Source: [Pantoea] beijingensis (GTDB taxonomy: Bacteria > Pseudomonadota > Gammaproteobacteria > Enterobacterales > Enterobacteriaceae). Taken from it: 64,000 nt of DNA. Below the pieces are notes generated by a model. That model did not search any database. It saw nothing but the letters and a program-made list of their open reading frames with translations, and had not been told where the DNA came from. Position 1 is the first letter of the stretch, and each line of letters starts with the position of its first letter. Of this stretch, positions 17,814 to 27,218 are shown piece after piece. The translations under genes were made by a program, and so were the position numbers. The stretch spans positions 1,674,001 to 1,738,000 of the forward strand of contig NZ_CP071409.1 of the NCBI RefSeq assembly GCF_022647505.1, given 5' to 3'.

Positions 17814-19406
17814 TTATAGTGAAAATAAATGAACGCTTTGCGCCAGCCGTTGTGAATCGCCCACCAGTGTTTCTGCCGCAGTAAGACTGCTGTTTGTCAG
17901 CGTTTCATTATGTTGTATCTGCTGATTCAACTGGCGGATATCTCCGGCAATGGAATTGATCTGTTCGCTTTGCGCAAGGGCGTTTTGCTGCATCTCCTGT
18001 AATAATGCCACCACGCTGGTCACCGCCAGCGTAATTTCGCTAAAGACACTGTTCAACGCCTGAACCTTGGTAAAACCGGTATCAATATGGTCGTGAGTAC
18101 TATTGATTAACCTGTCGATATCGCGTGTCGAATGACTACTTTTTTGCGATAGCAGGCCAATTTCGCGGGCGACTACCGAAAAACTGCGGCCGTAGATACC
18201 TGCGTGTGCCGATTCAATGGCTGCATTGAGCGCTAAAAGTTTGGTTTGCAGCGATAGACCTTCTAATAGTGTAATAATGCCGGCTATTTCTTTCGATGCT
18301 TCAACGATTTCCCGCATCCTGGCATCTACATCCGCCACCATAGTGCCGCAACGTTGCGCCATAACATCTGTTGCCTGCACCTGCAGCGTGGCATGTCGGG
18401 TGAATTGTGTACCCTTTTCAACGTCTCCGGCGATGGTATTAAGACGCTGGCTAATTTGTCCAATTTGTTGCGTTTGCTTCTGATTCTGCTGGCGAACGGC
18501 CCCATTTTGTCGGGCTATCTGCGCGGCATTATTCATAACGGTAGTTGAGATAGTGTTAATCTCCCCCACAATATGCTGGAGTCCGTGCTGCATCCCGGCA
18601 ATTGCCTGTGATAAACGCTTTAATTCGCTGGCCTGCATCCGACCGATTATTAAGGGGCGCGACAGGTCGCCTGTCGCGATGCGTGAAAGCTGTCGGGATG
18701 CGGTATCAAGAGGGACAATTACACCGCGCAGTAGAAGAAAACCGCCGATAAGCAGGGCCGTAAGCAGCAGGCAAGAGATCCCAAGGGAGACGTTGCGGCT
18801 GTGCAGCAGTGATGCCAGCATATCCATGTTGGCTTTACGTCCTTCCTGCTGCGTCAGCGCGATATCCCGATTATAGGCGTCATTAAACTGCTGCTGGTAG
18901 GCTTGCATCGGGACCATAAAAAAAGCGTCAATCTGGTTTTCATTCAGGCTTTTAAGCTGTTCGCGTAGGCCGCCAAAAAGCAGATCAACACTTTGCTTCA
19001 GATCGCTTTTCTCATCGGGATGCCAACGAGAAAATAGCGTTTGAGCCTCTTCAAGCGAGGCCTGCGCACTGGCCGCCAGACTTTTCCAGCTATCAACCGA
19101 GCCGCTTTGCTGATCCTGCATCAGGAAGAGTCCGGCGCGGTTGCTGTTATCGCTGGCCGTCAGTAACGCGATTCGCACTTTATCCAGCAGAGACTGGCGT
19201 TCATTCATCGCGAACGAAGCCGCGATATTGTGGTGGGTATGGTTCACTAAGCGCGTCAGTAACGCGATGCTGGTACATTGCAGCAGTAAAAAAAGCAGTA
19301 AAAAAAGCAAAAAACTGCCGCGCAAACTTCGCAGAAAAGCGGGGAGTTGAAGGCGTGAGAATGGGCGTCGGATGACGCGAAGCGGCAACGCTGAAAGAAG
19401 CGACAT
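17814..19406 (-). CDS. Methyl-accepting chemotaxis protein with degenerate signalling tip
   Basis: A 530-aa membrane receptor. TM1 is at about 32-52, a helical periplasmic domain follows to about 205, TM2 at about 208-228, then HAMP and a cytoplasmic coiled coil. The start at 19406 has AAGGGGAAGG just upstream. The hairpin tip (about 383-420) is recognisable but changed: SLQTKLLALNAAIESAHAG where typical receptors have [18 protein letters not shown], so the Phe, Asn and Arg of the trimer-contact set (F373, N376, R388 in Tsr) are Leu, Lys and His. There is no NWETF-type C-terminal tail. It may signal differently or not via CheA. Confidence 0.8.
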   Translation of the reverse strand: MSLLSALPLRVIRRPFSRLQLPAFLRSLRGSFLLFLLLFLLLQCTSIALLTRLVNHTHHNIAASFAMNERQSLLDKVRIALLTASDNSNRAGLFLMQDQQSGSVDSWKSLAASAQASLEEAQTLFSRWHPDEKSDLKQSVDLLFGGLREQLKSLNENQIDAFFMVPMQAYQQQFNDAYNRDIALTQQEGRKANMDMLASLLHSRNVSLGISCLLLTALLIGGFLLLRGVIVPLDTASRQLSRIATGDLSRPLIIGRMQASELKRLSQAIAGMQHGLQHIVGEINTISTTVMNNAAQIARQNGAVRQQNQKQTQQIGQISQRLNTIAGDVEKGTQFTRHATLQVQATDVMAQRCGTMVADVDARMREIVEASKEIAGIITLLEGLSLQTKLLALNAAIESAHAGIYGRSFSVVAREIGLLSQKSSHSTRDIDRLINSTHDHIDTGFTKVQALNSVFSEITLAVTSVVALLQEMQQNALAQSEQINSIAGDIRQLNQQIQHNETLTNSSLTAAETLVGDSQRLAQSVHLFSL

Positions 19407-19533
19407 AATCCTTCCCCTTAAATAAAAAAGGAGTATTCGCTTCATTAATGACAGTAATGTTACAGCTGATCTTTTGCTATTATAAACAGATGATTACAGT
19501 CTGCTAAGGCAAACTGATGAAGGATATGACGGT

Positions 19534-20190
19534 CTATTGATCTTCGTCACCGTAGTAAAGAACACCTAATTTTATCAGTGGTCTCCCCTGCGATTTACGG
19601 TGCAGGTTAGTATCACGCAGCGAGTAAACACAGCCGCAGTACTCCTGCTGATAGAATCGTTCACGTTTGCTAATTTCAATCATCCGGGCGGATCCCCCTT
19701 TTTTACGCCAGTTATAGTCCCAGTAGATCATCCCGGGATAGGGGGCTGCCGCACGTTGACCGCAGTCGTTAATTTGCTGCATATTCTTCCAGCGTGAAAT
19801 GCCCAAGGAGCTGGATATAGCGGTAAACCCGTGTTCCCAGGCATAAAGCGCAGTACGTTCGAATCGCATATCAAAGCACATGGTGCAGCGCACGCCGCGT
19901 TCGGGTTCCCACTCCATGCCTTTTGCCCGTTCAAACCAGTTATCCGTATCGTAATCTGCATCGATAAAAGGAATTCCGTGCTTTTCAGCAAAGCGGATAT
20001 TTTCTTCCTTACGCAACAAATACTCTTTTTGCGGATGGATATTAGGATTGTAGAAAAAAATGGTGTACTCAATGCCGGCGGCCTGAATCGCTTCCATTAC
20101 TTCGCCTGAACAGGGGGCGCAGCAGGAGTGCAGCAAGAGTTTATCTGCGCCATTTGGCAGAGAGAGTGGGGGACGTACTGTTTCGCTCAT
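19534..20190 (-). CDS. queH: Epoxyqueuosine reductase QueH
   Basis: QueH (formerly DUF208) performs the last step of queuosine synthesis in tRNA, reducing epoxyqueuosine with Fe-S clusters; it is non-homologous to QueG. The cysteine motifs are present: HSCCAPC (C23, C24, C27), CTMC (C102, C105) and EYCGC (C185, C187), with [10 protein letters not shown] in between. I chose the ATG at 20190 (218 aa); an upstream TTG at 20277 is possible. It lies between the chemoreceptor and dcm, divergent from dcm. Confidence 0.85.
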   Translation of the reverse strand: MSETVRPPLSLPNGADKLLLHSCCAPCSGEVMEAIQAAGIEYTIFFYNPNIHPQKEYLLRKEENIRFAEKHGIPFIDADYDTDNWFERAKGMEWEPERGVRCTMCFDMRFERTALYAWEHGFTAISSSLGISRWKNMQQINDCGQRAAAPYPGMIYWDYNWRKKGGSARMIEISKRERFYQQEYCGCVYSLRDTNLHRKSQGRPLIKLGVLYYGDEDQ

Positions 20191-20384
20191 ATCGCTATGC
20201 TCTAACTGTAAACTTTGCAGCAGTTTAGGCAGGGTAAAGCAAAAAGTCATTTCTGTTTTCACCGGGTGATAATTCAAGCGGAAGTTTTCATGGTGACGCC
20301 AGCTGTGCAGGCAGTGATATCGTTCTCAATCCGGGTCAATGAAGTGATAGAATAGCACCAGATTATTCCAGAATTAGAGCCCCT

Positions 20385-21809
20385 ATGAGCGAATTTGACC
20401 AGGTTGCGGCACAACTGGCAGAAACATCCCGCCAGCAGCAACGACAGAAGTTTGAGCAGGACCGTGCGCTATTGCTGCGCGTGCTGGAAATATACGATCA
20501 GAAAACCATTGCTGGCTTACTGCGTAAGGCCAGCGAGCATGAGTGGACACGTGAGTCATTGAATCGCTGGCTCAATGGCAAGAGCTCACCGAGAGCACTG
20601 AGTGCGTCGGAAGTGACGATGCTACAGAGGATGCTACCGTCTCCACCGGCCAACCATCCCCATTATGCCTTCCGATTTGTCGACCTCTTTGCTGGTATTG
20701 GCGGTATCCGCAGCGGATTTGAAGCCATTGGCGGCCAATGTGTGTTTACCAGCGAATGGAATAAGCATGCGGTTCGGACTTATAAAGCTAACTGGTACTG
20801 TGATGAACAGACGCATCGTTTTAATCAAGATATCCGTGATATTACCTTAAGCGGTAATGCTGAGATCGGTGAGCAGCAGGCTTATCAACATATTAATGAA
20901 ATGATACCCGATCACGATGTGCTACTGGCGGGTTTTCCCTGCCAGCCGTTTTCGCTGGCAGGGGTTTCGAAGAAAAATGCATTAGGGCGGGCACATGGCT
21001 TTGAGTGTGATGCGCAAGGAACGCTTTTTTTTGATGTAGCGCGAATTATCACTGCCAAAAAACCACCAATATTCGTCCTGGAGAATGTGAAAAACCTGAA
21101 AAGCCATGATAAAGGCAACACCTTTCGCATTATTATGGCCACGCTGGATGAGTTGGGATATGACGTGGCGGATGCGGATATCACCGGCGCCCCCGATCCG
21201 AAGATTGTCGATGGTAAACACTTTCTGCCGCAGCACCGCGAGCGCATTGTGCTGGTGGGTTTTCGTCGCGATTTACAGCTCAAAAAAGACTTTACGCTGC
21301 GCCAGATCGCGCAATTTTATCCCCATCGTCGCATCACGCTTGCCGAGTTGCTGGAGCCGGAAGTCGACGCCAAATATATTCTGACGCCGACACTCTGGAA
21401 GTACCTTTATCACTACGCGAAAAAGCACCAGGCTAAAGGTAATGGGTTTGGCTATGGATTGGTTAATCCCACTCAGGCCAGCGGTGTGGTAAGAACCCTC
21501 TCGGCTCGTTACTACAAGGATGGTTCTGAAATTTTGATCGATCGTGGCTGGGATCTTGCGCTGGGTGAGGTAGATTTCGATGACGCTGAAAACCAGCAGC
21601 GCCGTCCTCGCCGCCTGACGCCTCGGGAGTGCGCGCGCCTGATGGGATTTGAGACGCTTCAAGGGCAGGCTTTCCGCATACCGGTCTCGGACACGCAAGC
21701 GTATCGCCAATTTGGCAATTCGGTGATCGTTCCGGCTTTTGCAGCGGTGGCAAAATTGTTACAGCCCTGGATCATAGAGGCGGTTAGCCGACGTCAGAAT
21801 AGCCTTTAG
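20385..21809 (+). CDS. dcm: DNA (cytosine-5) methyltransferase Dcm
   Basis: Dcm methylates the inner C of CCWGG. The 474-aa protein matches E. coli Dcm (472 aa) over its length: [16 protein letters not shown] (SAM motif I), [11 protein letters not shown] with catalytic Cys186, [30 protein letters not shown] and RQFGNSV near the end. The N-terminal 90 residues differ most. The ribosome-binding site is weak. It is followed by vsr with a 105-bp gap; in E. coli the two genes overlap, so their coupling differs here. Confidence 0.96.
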   Translation: MSEFDQVAAQLAETSRQQQRQKFEQDRALLLRVLEIYDQKTIAGLLRKASEHEWTRESLNRWLNGKSSPRALSASEVTMLQRMLPSPPANHPHYAFRFVDLFAGIGGIRSGFEAIGGQCVFTSEWNKHAVRTYKANWYCDEQTHRFNQDIRDITLSGNAEIGEQQAYQHINEMIPDHDVLLAGFPCQPFSLAGVSKKNALGRAHGFECDAQGTLFFDVARIITAKKPPIFVLENVKNLKSHDKGNTFRIIMATLDELGYDVADADITGAPDPKIVDGKHFLPQHRERIVLVGFRRDLQLKKDFTLRQIAQFYPHRRITLAELLEPEVDAKYILTPTLWKYLYHYAKKHQAKGNGFGYGLVNPTQASGVVRTLSARYYKDGSEILIDRGWDLALGEVDFDDAENQQRRPRRLTPRECARLMGFETLQGQAFRIPVSDTQAYRQFGNSVIVPAFAAVAKLLQPWIIEAVSRRQNSL

Positions 21810-21914
21810 TGGCCCTCCGAAGGGGCTGACGGAATGGAATCTCATTGCAACTGGCGGAAATGGAAACTGTTTCGTATCCTAACGTCTTAGCCGCCGCCGA
21901 GTGGGAGGAAAATC

Positions 21915-22421
21915 ATGGCCGATGTTCATTCTGCTGAAGTGCGTAGTAAAAATATGCGTGCGATTCGTACGCGCGATACGGCCATTGAGGTCCGGTTGGC
22001 GCGCTTGCTGGAGCACGCAGGATTCTGCTATCGGGTGCAGGATAAAGCACTGCCGGGACGACCCGATTTTGTGCTGGATGAATCGGGCACGATTATTTTT
22101 GTCCATGGTTGTTTCTGGCATCGCCATCACTGCTATTTATTCAAGCAGCCGGCAACGCGTACCGATTTTTGGCTGGAAAAAATGAATGCCAACGTCGCGC
22201 GTGATGAACGGCACATCGCCGCATTACGCGAGAGGGGCTGGAAAGTATTGATTGTCTGGGAATGCGCACTGCGCGGAAAATGTAAGTTGGATGATGAGGC
22301 GATGACGTCTCGCCTTGAAGAGTGGATTCTTGCCGGTGATGGCGATGCTGAGATCGACCATCAGGGCATTCATTGTCTCTCTTTGCTCCCTCACCCAAGC
22401 CGTGGGGAAGCGCAGCGCTAA
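21915..22421 (+). CDS. vsr: Very short patch repair endonuclease Vsr
   Basis: Vsr nicks next to T:G mismatches formed when Dcm-made 5-methylcytosine deaminates, starting repair back to C:G. The 168-aa product has VRSKNMRAIRTRDTAIE, GRPDFVLDE with the catalytic Asp, VHGCFWHRHHC (zinc site) and VLIVWECALRGK. The C-terminus carries some 15 residues more than the E. coli enzyme. GGGAGGAA lies upstream. The last bases overlap the convergent SDR gene by 4 bp. Confidence 0.96.
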   Translation: MADVHSAEVRSKNMRAIRTRDTAIEVRLARLLEHAGFCYRVQDKALPGRPDFVLDESGTIIFVHGCFWHRHHCYLFKQPATRTDFWLEKMNANVARDERHIAALRERGWKVLIVWECALRGKCKLDDEAMTSRLEEWILAGDGDAEIDHQGIHCLSLLPHPSRGEAQR

Positions 22422-23251
22422 GCGTTAAAATCGGTTCCCAACGTCACCGCCCGCCATGTATCGATGTCCTCCCTGAATGCATTTAACATTTTCTCGGTGC
22501 GCGCTAGGGCGTCACTGCCCAGCAAAAGGTGTAGCGGCGGGTTTTCTGCTCGCGCGACCGCAACGATTGCTTCTGCGGCTTTTTGCGGATCCCCCAATTG
22601 CTTACCGGCTACCGAGTCCAGTTTTGCCATTATTGCGCCAGCAGTGGTGGCGTAATCCTCAATATCACTGCTGCTGCGGCGCAGCGAGTGTGCAGAAAGA
22701 AAATCGGTACGAAACGCCCCCGGCTCTACCAACGTGACATGGATGCCGAGCGGAGCGACTTCTTGAGCCAGGGCCTGAGACATGCCTTCTACGGCAAATT
22801 TTGCGGCAGAATACAAACCTGAACCGGAATTAGGTGCAATGCCCGCGATCGAGGAGATATTAATGATATGTCCGCTCCGCTGCTTACGCAGGCGGGGAAG
22901 TGCCGCCTGGATAACTCTGCGTGTGCCATGGAAATTGACGGCAAATAGCCGATCGATTTGCTCATCCGTGGCTTCTTCTACCGCACCCAATAAGCCATAC
23001 CCGGCATTGTTGACGAGCACATCGATCCGACCCGCCACGGCGAATGCTTTTTCTACAGTTGCACTTACGCCACCAGCATCGGTGACGTCCAGCGGCAGCC
23101 AATGAAAATGCGGTTCGGATATAAAAGAGGGCGCGATATCTCGCGTCGTGCCGATAACTGTTTCACCCTGCGCCAGCAACGTTTGGGCCAGAGCGTGACC
23201 AAAACCGCGTGATACGCCAGTGATAAACCAGACTTTTTGTGAAGATGACAT
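22418..23251 (-). CDS. Short-chain dehydrogenase/reductase
   Basis: A 277-aa classical SDR with a Rossmann fold. Motifs: TGVSRGFG (cofactor), NNAGYG, catalytic Ser in NISSIAG, and YSAAK for Tyr and Lys. The substrate is unknown. It is encoded just downstream of, and co-directional with, the LysR gene at 23328 (76-bp gap), with GGAGAA upstream of its ATG. A similar SDR/LysR combination occurs at the left edge of the window. Confidence 0.9.
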   Translation of the reverse strand: MSSSQKVWFITGVSRGFGHALAQTLLAQGETVIGTTRDIAPSFISEPHFHWLPLDVTDAGGVSATVEKAFAVAGRIDVLVNNAGYGLLGAVEEATDEQIDRLFAVNFHGTRRVIQAALPRLRKQRSGHIINISSIAGIAPNSGSGLYSAAKFAVEGMSQALAQEVAPLGIHVTLVEPGAFRTDFLSAHSLRRSSSDIEDYATTAGAIMAKLDSVAGKQLGDPQKAAEAIVAVARAENPPLHLLLGSDALARTEKMLNAFREDIDTWRAVTLGTDFNA

Positions 23252-23327
23252 CGCGTAATTCTCCTGTGTGGGACGTGTGAAGAGTGTGTCAGATTTTACT
23301 GTGTGGATAATCTACCGTTATTTGCAT

Positions 23328-24242
23328 TCACTCTGTGGTGACTTGGGTAGAATGAGATCGTCGAAAAAAATCGACAAAGGCTTTTATCGTCGGGGATGCG
23401 ACGCTCTGCTGTGGGTAGTAAAGATAAAAACCATCAAAGGAACGGCTGTATTTTTCCAGGATTAATTCCAGCTCACCACGTTCGACGTGATGGGCGACTT
23501 TTGAATCAAGCCAAAATCCTATCCCGAGATGCTGGCACGCTGCGCTAACCGCCAGTCGACGGTCCGAGACAATCAAGGGGCCGCTAACCGTAACGCTCAC
23601 CCAGCGGTTATCGTGCCACATTTCCCAGTTATAAATGTGCTGATTGCCCGGATATCGCCAGTTAATGCAGCGATGCTGCTGTAGATCGTTGATGGTTTGC
23701 GGACGGCCAAAACGGTCAAGATAAGCCGGGGAAGCAAATGCGACCTCACGAAATTCACCGCCTAGCGGATGCGCGATCATATCATTTTCCAGTCGTTCGC
23801 CAAGCCGTACGCCAATATCAAAGCCCTGGTTAACGATATCAATAGCTGCATCTTCGACGGTAATATCCAGGATAATATCCGGCCAGGCACGGTGAAAATC
23901 CCCTAACAGAGGCTCAATATAAAGTTCGGCGGCAATTCGGGTGGTGTGCACGCGTAGTGTACCTGCGGTTTTACCGCTAAGGCTGGCGATATCGTTGACA
24001 GCATGATCCATGGCCTGAAATGCAGGTTTAATTTTAGCCAGCAGCTGTGCGCCGGGCTCGGTCAGCGACAGGCTGCGCGTGGTGCGGTTAAGCAGCCGCA
24101 CGCCGAGCCGGGCTTCGAGTTGGCGTAAAACCTGGCTTAAGGTGGAGGGTTTAATATTAAGCATTATCGCCGCACGGGAAAAACTACCCTGTTCGACAAT
24201 CGTCATAAAGGCTTTCAGCTCGGCATAATCGCTGTTGCGCAT
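23328..24242 (-). CDS. LysR-family transcriptional regulator
   Basis: A 304-aa LysR protein with an N-terminal winged HTH (IKPSTLSQVLRQLEARLG) and an effector domain with DIVNQGFDIGVRLGE. It belongs to the same subgroup as the regulator at 184-1068. It lies between yedA and an SDR gene, all on the minus strand; it may regulate either or both. Its start lies 10 bp from the yedA stop, so co-transcription is plausible. Confidence 0.88.
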   Translation of the reverse strand: MRNSDYAELKAFMTIVEQGSFSRAAIMLNIKPSTLSQVLRQLEARLGVRLLNRTTRSLSLTEPGAQLLAKIKPAFQAMDHAVNDIASLSGKTAGTLRVHTTRIAAELYIEPLLGDFHRAWPDIILDITVEDAAIDIVNQGFDIGVRLGERLENDMIAHPLGGEFREVAFASPAYLDRFGRPQTINDLQQHRCINWRYPGNQHIYNWEMWHDNRWVSVTVSGPLIVSDRRLAVSAACQHLGIGFWLDSKVAHHVERGELELILEKYSRSFDGFYLYYPQQSVASPTIKAFVDFFRRSHSTQVTTE

Positions 24243-24252
24243 AGGGGGGCCT

Positions 24253-25155
24253 TTAGTTCATCGTCGAAGATTTTGCCGGAAACAGGTATTTTCCAAGCGT
24301 GACCACGACGACGGCAAAAATAATAATTCCGAGTGCCAGCCACTCCAGTGATGACAGGGTTTCATTACCTAAGGAGGTGCCCAGTAATACGGCAACCACC
24401 GGATTAACGTAAGCATAGCTGGTGGCGATGGCGGGCGTCACGTTGCGGATAAGATACATATAAGCATTAATAGCAATAATTGAACCGAAAATAATCAGGT
24501 AGCCCAGCGCAAATACGCCCTGTAGTCCGGGCAGTGTTGTTATGCGTTCGCCGCTTAATGCGCTAGCGGCAAGCAATATTACGCCTGCTGAGAGCATTTC
24601 AATCGCGGCAGCCATTGCGCCCTTTGGTAGCATCACGCGGGAACCCCAAACCGATCCGAAAGCCCAGCTTAACGCGGCAATTAAAATCATTATGGCACCC
24701 CACGGATTTCCACTTAAATGCCCTCCGCTGTTTAGCAGGATAATACCTATCAGGCCGACGCAAATCCCGAGCCATTCAATCCAGCGCGTGGCAATACCAA
24801 ACAGGCGGCTGAAACACATCGCAAATAGCGGTACTGTTGCCACCATGACGGCCGCGATCCCGGAAGGCACATCCTGATGTTCTGCCAGCGTGACCAGACC
24901 GTTGCCGATGGCCAGCAGTAAAATCCCCACCAACACGGCATTAAGCAGCGGACGTGCAGGGGGCAACGGATGACCGCGCCAGCGTAAAAAAATAAATAGC
25001 AGCAGACCTGCAATCAGAAAACGTAATCCGGCCATTAGCATGGGCGGCCAGCTCTCAACGCCAAGGCGGATAACAAAATAGGTCGATCCCCAGATGATAT
25101 ACAGGGCAAAGAGCGAGGCTATTAGCGGTAATATTGCGGAGGGATGACGTGACAT
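24253..25155 (-). CDS. yedA: EamA/DMT-family exporter YedA
   Basis: A 300-aa inner-membrane protein with ten predicted transmembrane segments in two EamA repeats. FALYIIWGSTYFVIRLGVE, GNGLVTLAEHQDVPSGIAA, LNSGGHLSGNPWGA and SIIAINAYMYLIRNVTPA match E. coli YedA very closely. I used the ATG at 25155 rather than the in-frame TTG two codons upstream. The transported compound is unknown; relatives export amino acids or metabolites. Its place beside vsr/dcm is conserved with E. coli, though an SDR/LysR pair intervenes. Confidence 0.93.
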   Translation of the reverse strand: MSRHPSAILPLIASLFALYIIWGSTYFVIRLGVESWPPMLMAGLRFLIAGLLLFIFLRWRGHPLPPARPLLNAVLVGILLLAIGNGLVTLAEHQDVPSGIAAVMVATVPLFAMCFSRLFGIATRWIEWLGICVGLIGIILLNSGGHLSGNPWGAIMILIAALSWAFGSVWGSRVMLPKGAMAAAIEMLSAGVILLAASALSGERITTLPGLQGVFALGYLIIFGSIIAINAYMYLIRNVTPAIATSYAYVNPVVAVLLGTSLGNETLSSLEWLALGIIIFAVVVVTLGKYLFPAKSSTMN

Positions 25156-25473
25156 TCGCAACCATCTTAATGAAATTGAAGGGAGATTACACTAACGCTA
25201 AATTATCCAGACAGCCTACTTTTTTTAGCGAAGATGGTGATTTCAGGGCTTTCCCTTCATCTATTTCGCGCAACACAAAGATTGCCATTTTGGACCATAA
25301 TTGGTTATATCCTCCCTACCTGAAGTTACCCCTGCATTAGCCGTATTTGTTAATCTGAATCACTTAACCCTGGTTGAGCTTTTCAGGTTGGATTTTGCGC
25401 CGTCGGGTTGTGTAACACCAGTTATTCAGGAGAAGGATCGTACATCCCCATTTAATCAGGCCAGGTGGAATCT
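25156..25473. other. 318-bp divergent promoter region
   Basis: It separates yedA (minus) from a small hypothetical gene (plus) and must contain both promoters. I see no gene, terminator or clear operator palindrome. Confidence 0.4.
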
Positions 25474-25758
25474 ATGGGCAGCATCAAGCTGACGGTAAGG
25501 CGCCTCTACAATCTACGCGGTGAGCGCATGGTTAATGTCCATGCGACGGCGCGGATTTTTGTTGGTGAAACGCTTATTGCAACCGAAGAAATTTCGGGCA
25601 TGACGGAAAGTCCGGTGAGCAAATACCTGCAGCATGATGAAGCCGAAGGACAGCCGATACGCGTTGAATGGGACTGTGAGGGGATTGCTGATATGACTGT
25701 TGCTGAAGCAGGCGGGTATTCCTGTTGCGATCCCGAGACGTCACGCTCAAAAAGCTAG
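25474..25758 (+). CDS. Hypothetical protein (94 aa)
   Basis: Not recognised. The ATG at 25474 has AGGTGG about 6 bp upstream. The product has an N-terminal basic stretch (IKLTVRRLYNLRGERM) followed by strand-like segments and two adjacent cysteines near the end (YSCC). There is no signal peptide or membrane segment, so it is probably cytosolic. It lies alone between yedA and yedI. Confidence 0.5.
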   Translation: MGSIKLTVRRLYNLRGERMVNVHATARIFVGETLIATEEISGMTESPVSKYLQHDEAEGQPIRVEWDCEGIADMTVAEAGGYSCCDPETSRSKS

Positions 25759-25870
25759 TTCAGATTGATATACAGGGACAACATTTACCCTGCGCCCGAG
25801 CCTGTTAGTGCATCTCACAGGCTTACGTTTAAAATGAAGACAAATATAGCCTGAAATAAGGAATTTTATT

Positions 25871-26776
25871 TTGGCAGGAACAAGTTTACTGACGTTACTC
25901 GATGATATTGCTACGTTACTCGACGATATCTCCGTGATGGGGAAGGTTGCGGCAAAGAAGACCGCGGGCGTGCTGGGAGACGATCTCTCGCTCAATGCAC
26001 AGCAGGTAACCGGCGTTAAAGCGAATCGTGAATTACCAGTTGTGTGGGGCGTAGCTAAGGGATCATTTATTAATAAATTAATCCTGGTGCCACTGGCTCT
26101 GGTGATCAGTGCATTTGCGCCCTGGGCTATTACGCCGCTATTAATGATTGGGGGGGCGTACCTCTGTTATGAAGGGGTCGAAAAGGTCATGCATAGCCTG
26201 CATCCTGATAAATCGGCCTCAACACCCGAGGCGCGGCAGCAAAGACTGGCAAATACTGCGCAGCAGGATCCGGTCGCTTATGAGAAGAAAAAGGTTAAAG
26301 GGGCCATTCGCACCGATTTCATTCTCTCTGCGGAAATTGTAGCGATAACTTTAGGAATTGTCTCTGAAGCACCGTTACTGAATCAGGTTTTAATCCTGTC
26401 AGGTATTGCAATCCTGGTGACTATTGGCGTGTATGGCATCGTCGCGGGGATCGTAAAGCTGGACGATTTAGGTTTATGGCTGAGCGAGAAATCTTCAGCC
26501 GCAGCAAAGGTTGTTGGCCGCGGTTTGCTGGTTGCTGCCCCTTGGTTAATGAAGGTGCTCACCGTAGTGGGAACGCTGGCGATGTTTTTAGTCGGGGGGG
26601 GAATTGTGGTCCACGGTGTTCCTGCTTTACATCATATGATTGAAGATGTTAGCGCCCGACAGAACGGTATCGTTACGATGTTGATCGATAACGGCGCCAA
26701 CATGGTGATTGGTGTTATCGTTGGTTCCATTGTGCTCTTTGTCGTAAATATGATTGCGAAGATGCGCTCGGCATAA
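25871..26776 (+). CDS. yedI: DUF808 inner-membrane protein YedI
   Basis: A 301-aa protein with several transmembrane segments, matching YedI of E. coli: it begins [39 protein letters not shown] in pieces typical of DUF808. The TTG start at 25871 is preceded by AAGGAA and gives the family N-terminus, so it is preferred over later ATGs. Function is not established. Its position next to dgcQ and yedA is conserved with E. coli. Confidence 0.92.
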   Translation: MAGTSLLTLLDDIATLLDDISVMGKVAAKKTAGVLGDDLSLNAQQVTGVKANRELPVVWGVAKGSFINKLILVPLALVISAFAPWAITPLLMIGGAYLCYEGVEKVMHSLHPDKSASTPEARQQRLANTAQQDPVAYEKKKVKGAIRTDFILSAEIVAITLGIVSEAPLLNQVLILSGIAILVTIGVYGIVAGIVKLDDLGLWLSEKSSAAAKVVGRGLLVAAPWLMKVLTVVGTLAMFLVGGGIVVHGVPALHHMIEDVSARQNGIVTMLIDNGANMVIGVIVGSIVLFVVNMIAKMRSA

Positions 26777-26837
26777 AATAATACCCGTCAGGTTGGCGCG
26801 CAGGCGCTCTGTAACCTCCTTTTATCTGGAGTAAATA

Positions 26838-26969
26838 ATGAACGATGATATTTTCGAATTTGATATTGATGCTCAGTTGGAACAGGCTGAAGCAAATGCA
26901 GCTAAAAAAGCCAGTGAGGTTCCGCTCGATCTGAATGACGAAGCGGATTGCGAAGGCTGCAAAATCTGA
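26838..26969 (+). CDS. Small acidic protein with C-terminal CxxC (43 aa)
   Basis: This gene starts at an ATG with CTGGAG 7 bp upstream. The product begins MNDDIFEFDIDAQLEQAEA and ends CEGCKI, giving an acidic, helix-forming body and a CxxC pair close to the terminus. I do not recognise it. It follows yedI by 61 bp and is closed by the terminator at 26994, so it is probably expressed with yedI. The CxxC pair may bind metal or be redox-active (speculative). Confidence 0.6.
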   Translation: MNDDIFEFDIDAQLEQAEANAAKKASEVPLDLNDEADCEGCKI

Positions 26970-26993
26970 TCCTGCCTATCCGGTCGTAGCAGC

Positions 26994-27020
26994 AAAGCGG
27001 GTAACGACGTTATCCGCTTT
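26994..27020 (+). terminator. Hairpin terminator after the 43-aa gene
   Basis: A 12-bp stem with one G-T pair (AAAGCGGGTAAC with GTTATCCGCTTT, 3-nt loop) is followed by a pyrimidine-rich CTCTTATTATT stretch. Confidence 0.65.
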
Positions 27021-27171
27021 CTCTTATTATTCAAGGGTCCCTCCCTTTTTCCCCCTTCCTGCTGGTGTCAGGGGCTGCGTTTTTCGTCTGCGGGTGTTGC
27101 AGTGCTGACGCTACGCCGTCGATAGCGCGTTTGTTCACATATTGCCAGCCATCGTTGCTCGCTTGCCAAAT

Positions 27172-27194
27172 AAATGTAAACTGTAAGTACATTT
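27172..27194. promoter_or_regulatory. Probable operator upstream of the phage-type repressor
   Basis: AAATGTA (27172-27178) and TACATTT (27188-27194) form a 7-bp inverted repeat 25 bp before the repressor start. Its position suits autorepression. A similar half site (AAATGTAC) occurs just after the gene near 27938. Confidence 0.45.
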
Positions 27195-27218
27195 TTCTCG
27201 AATTTCCCCGGTGAATTT

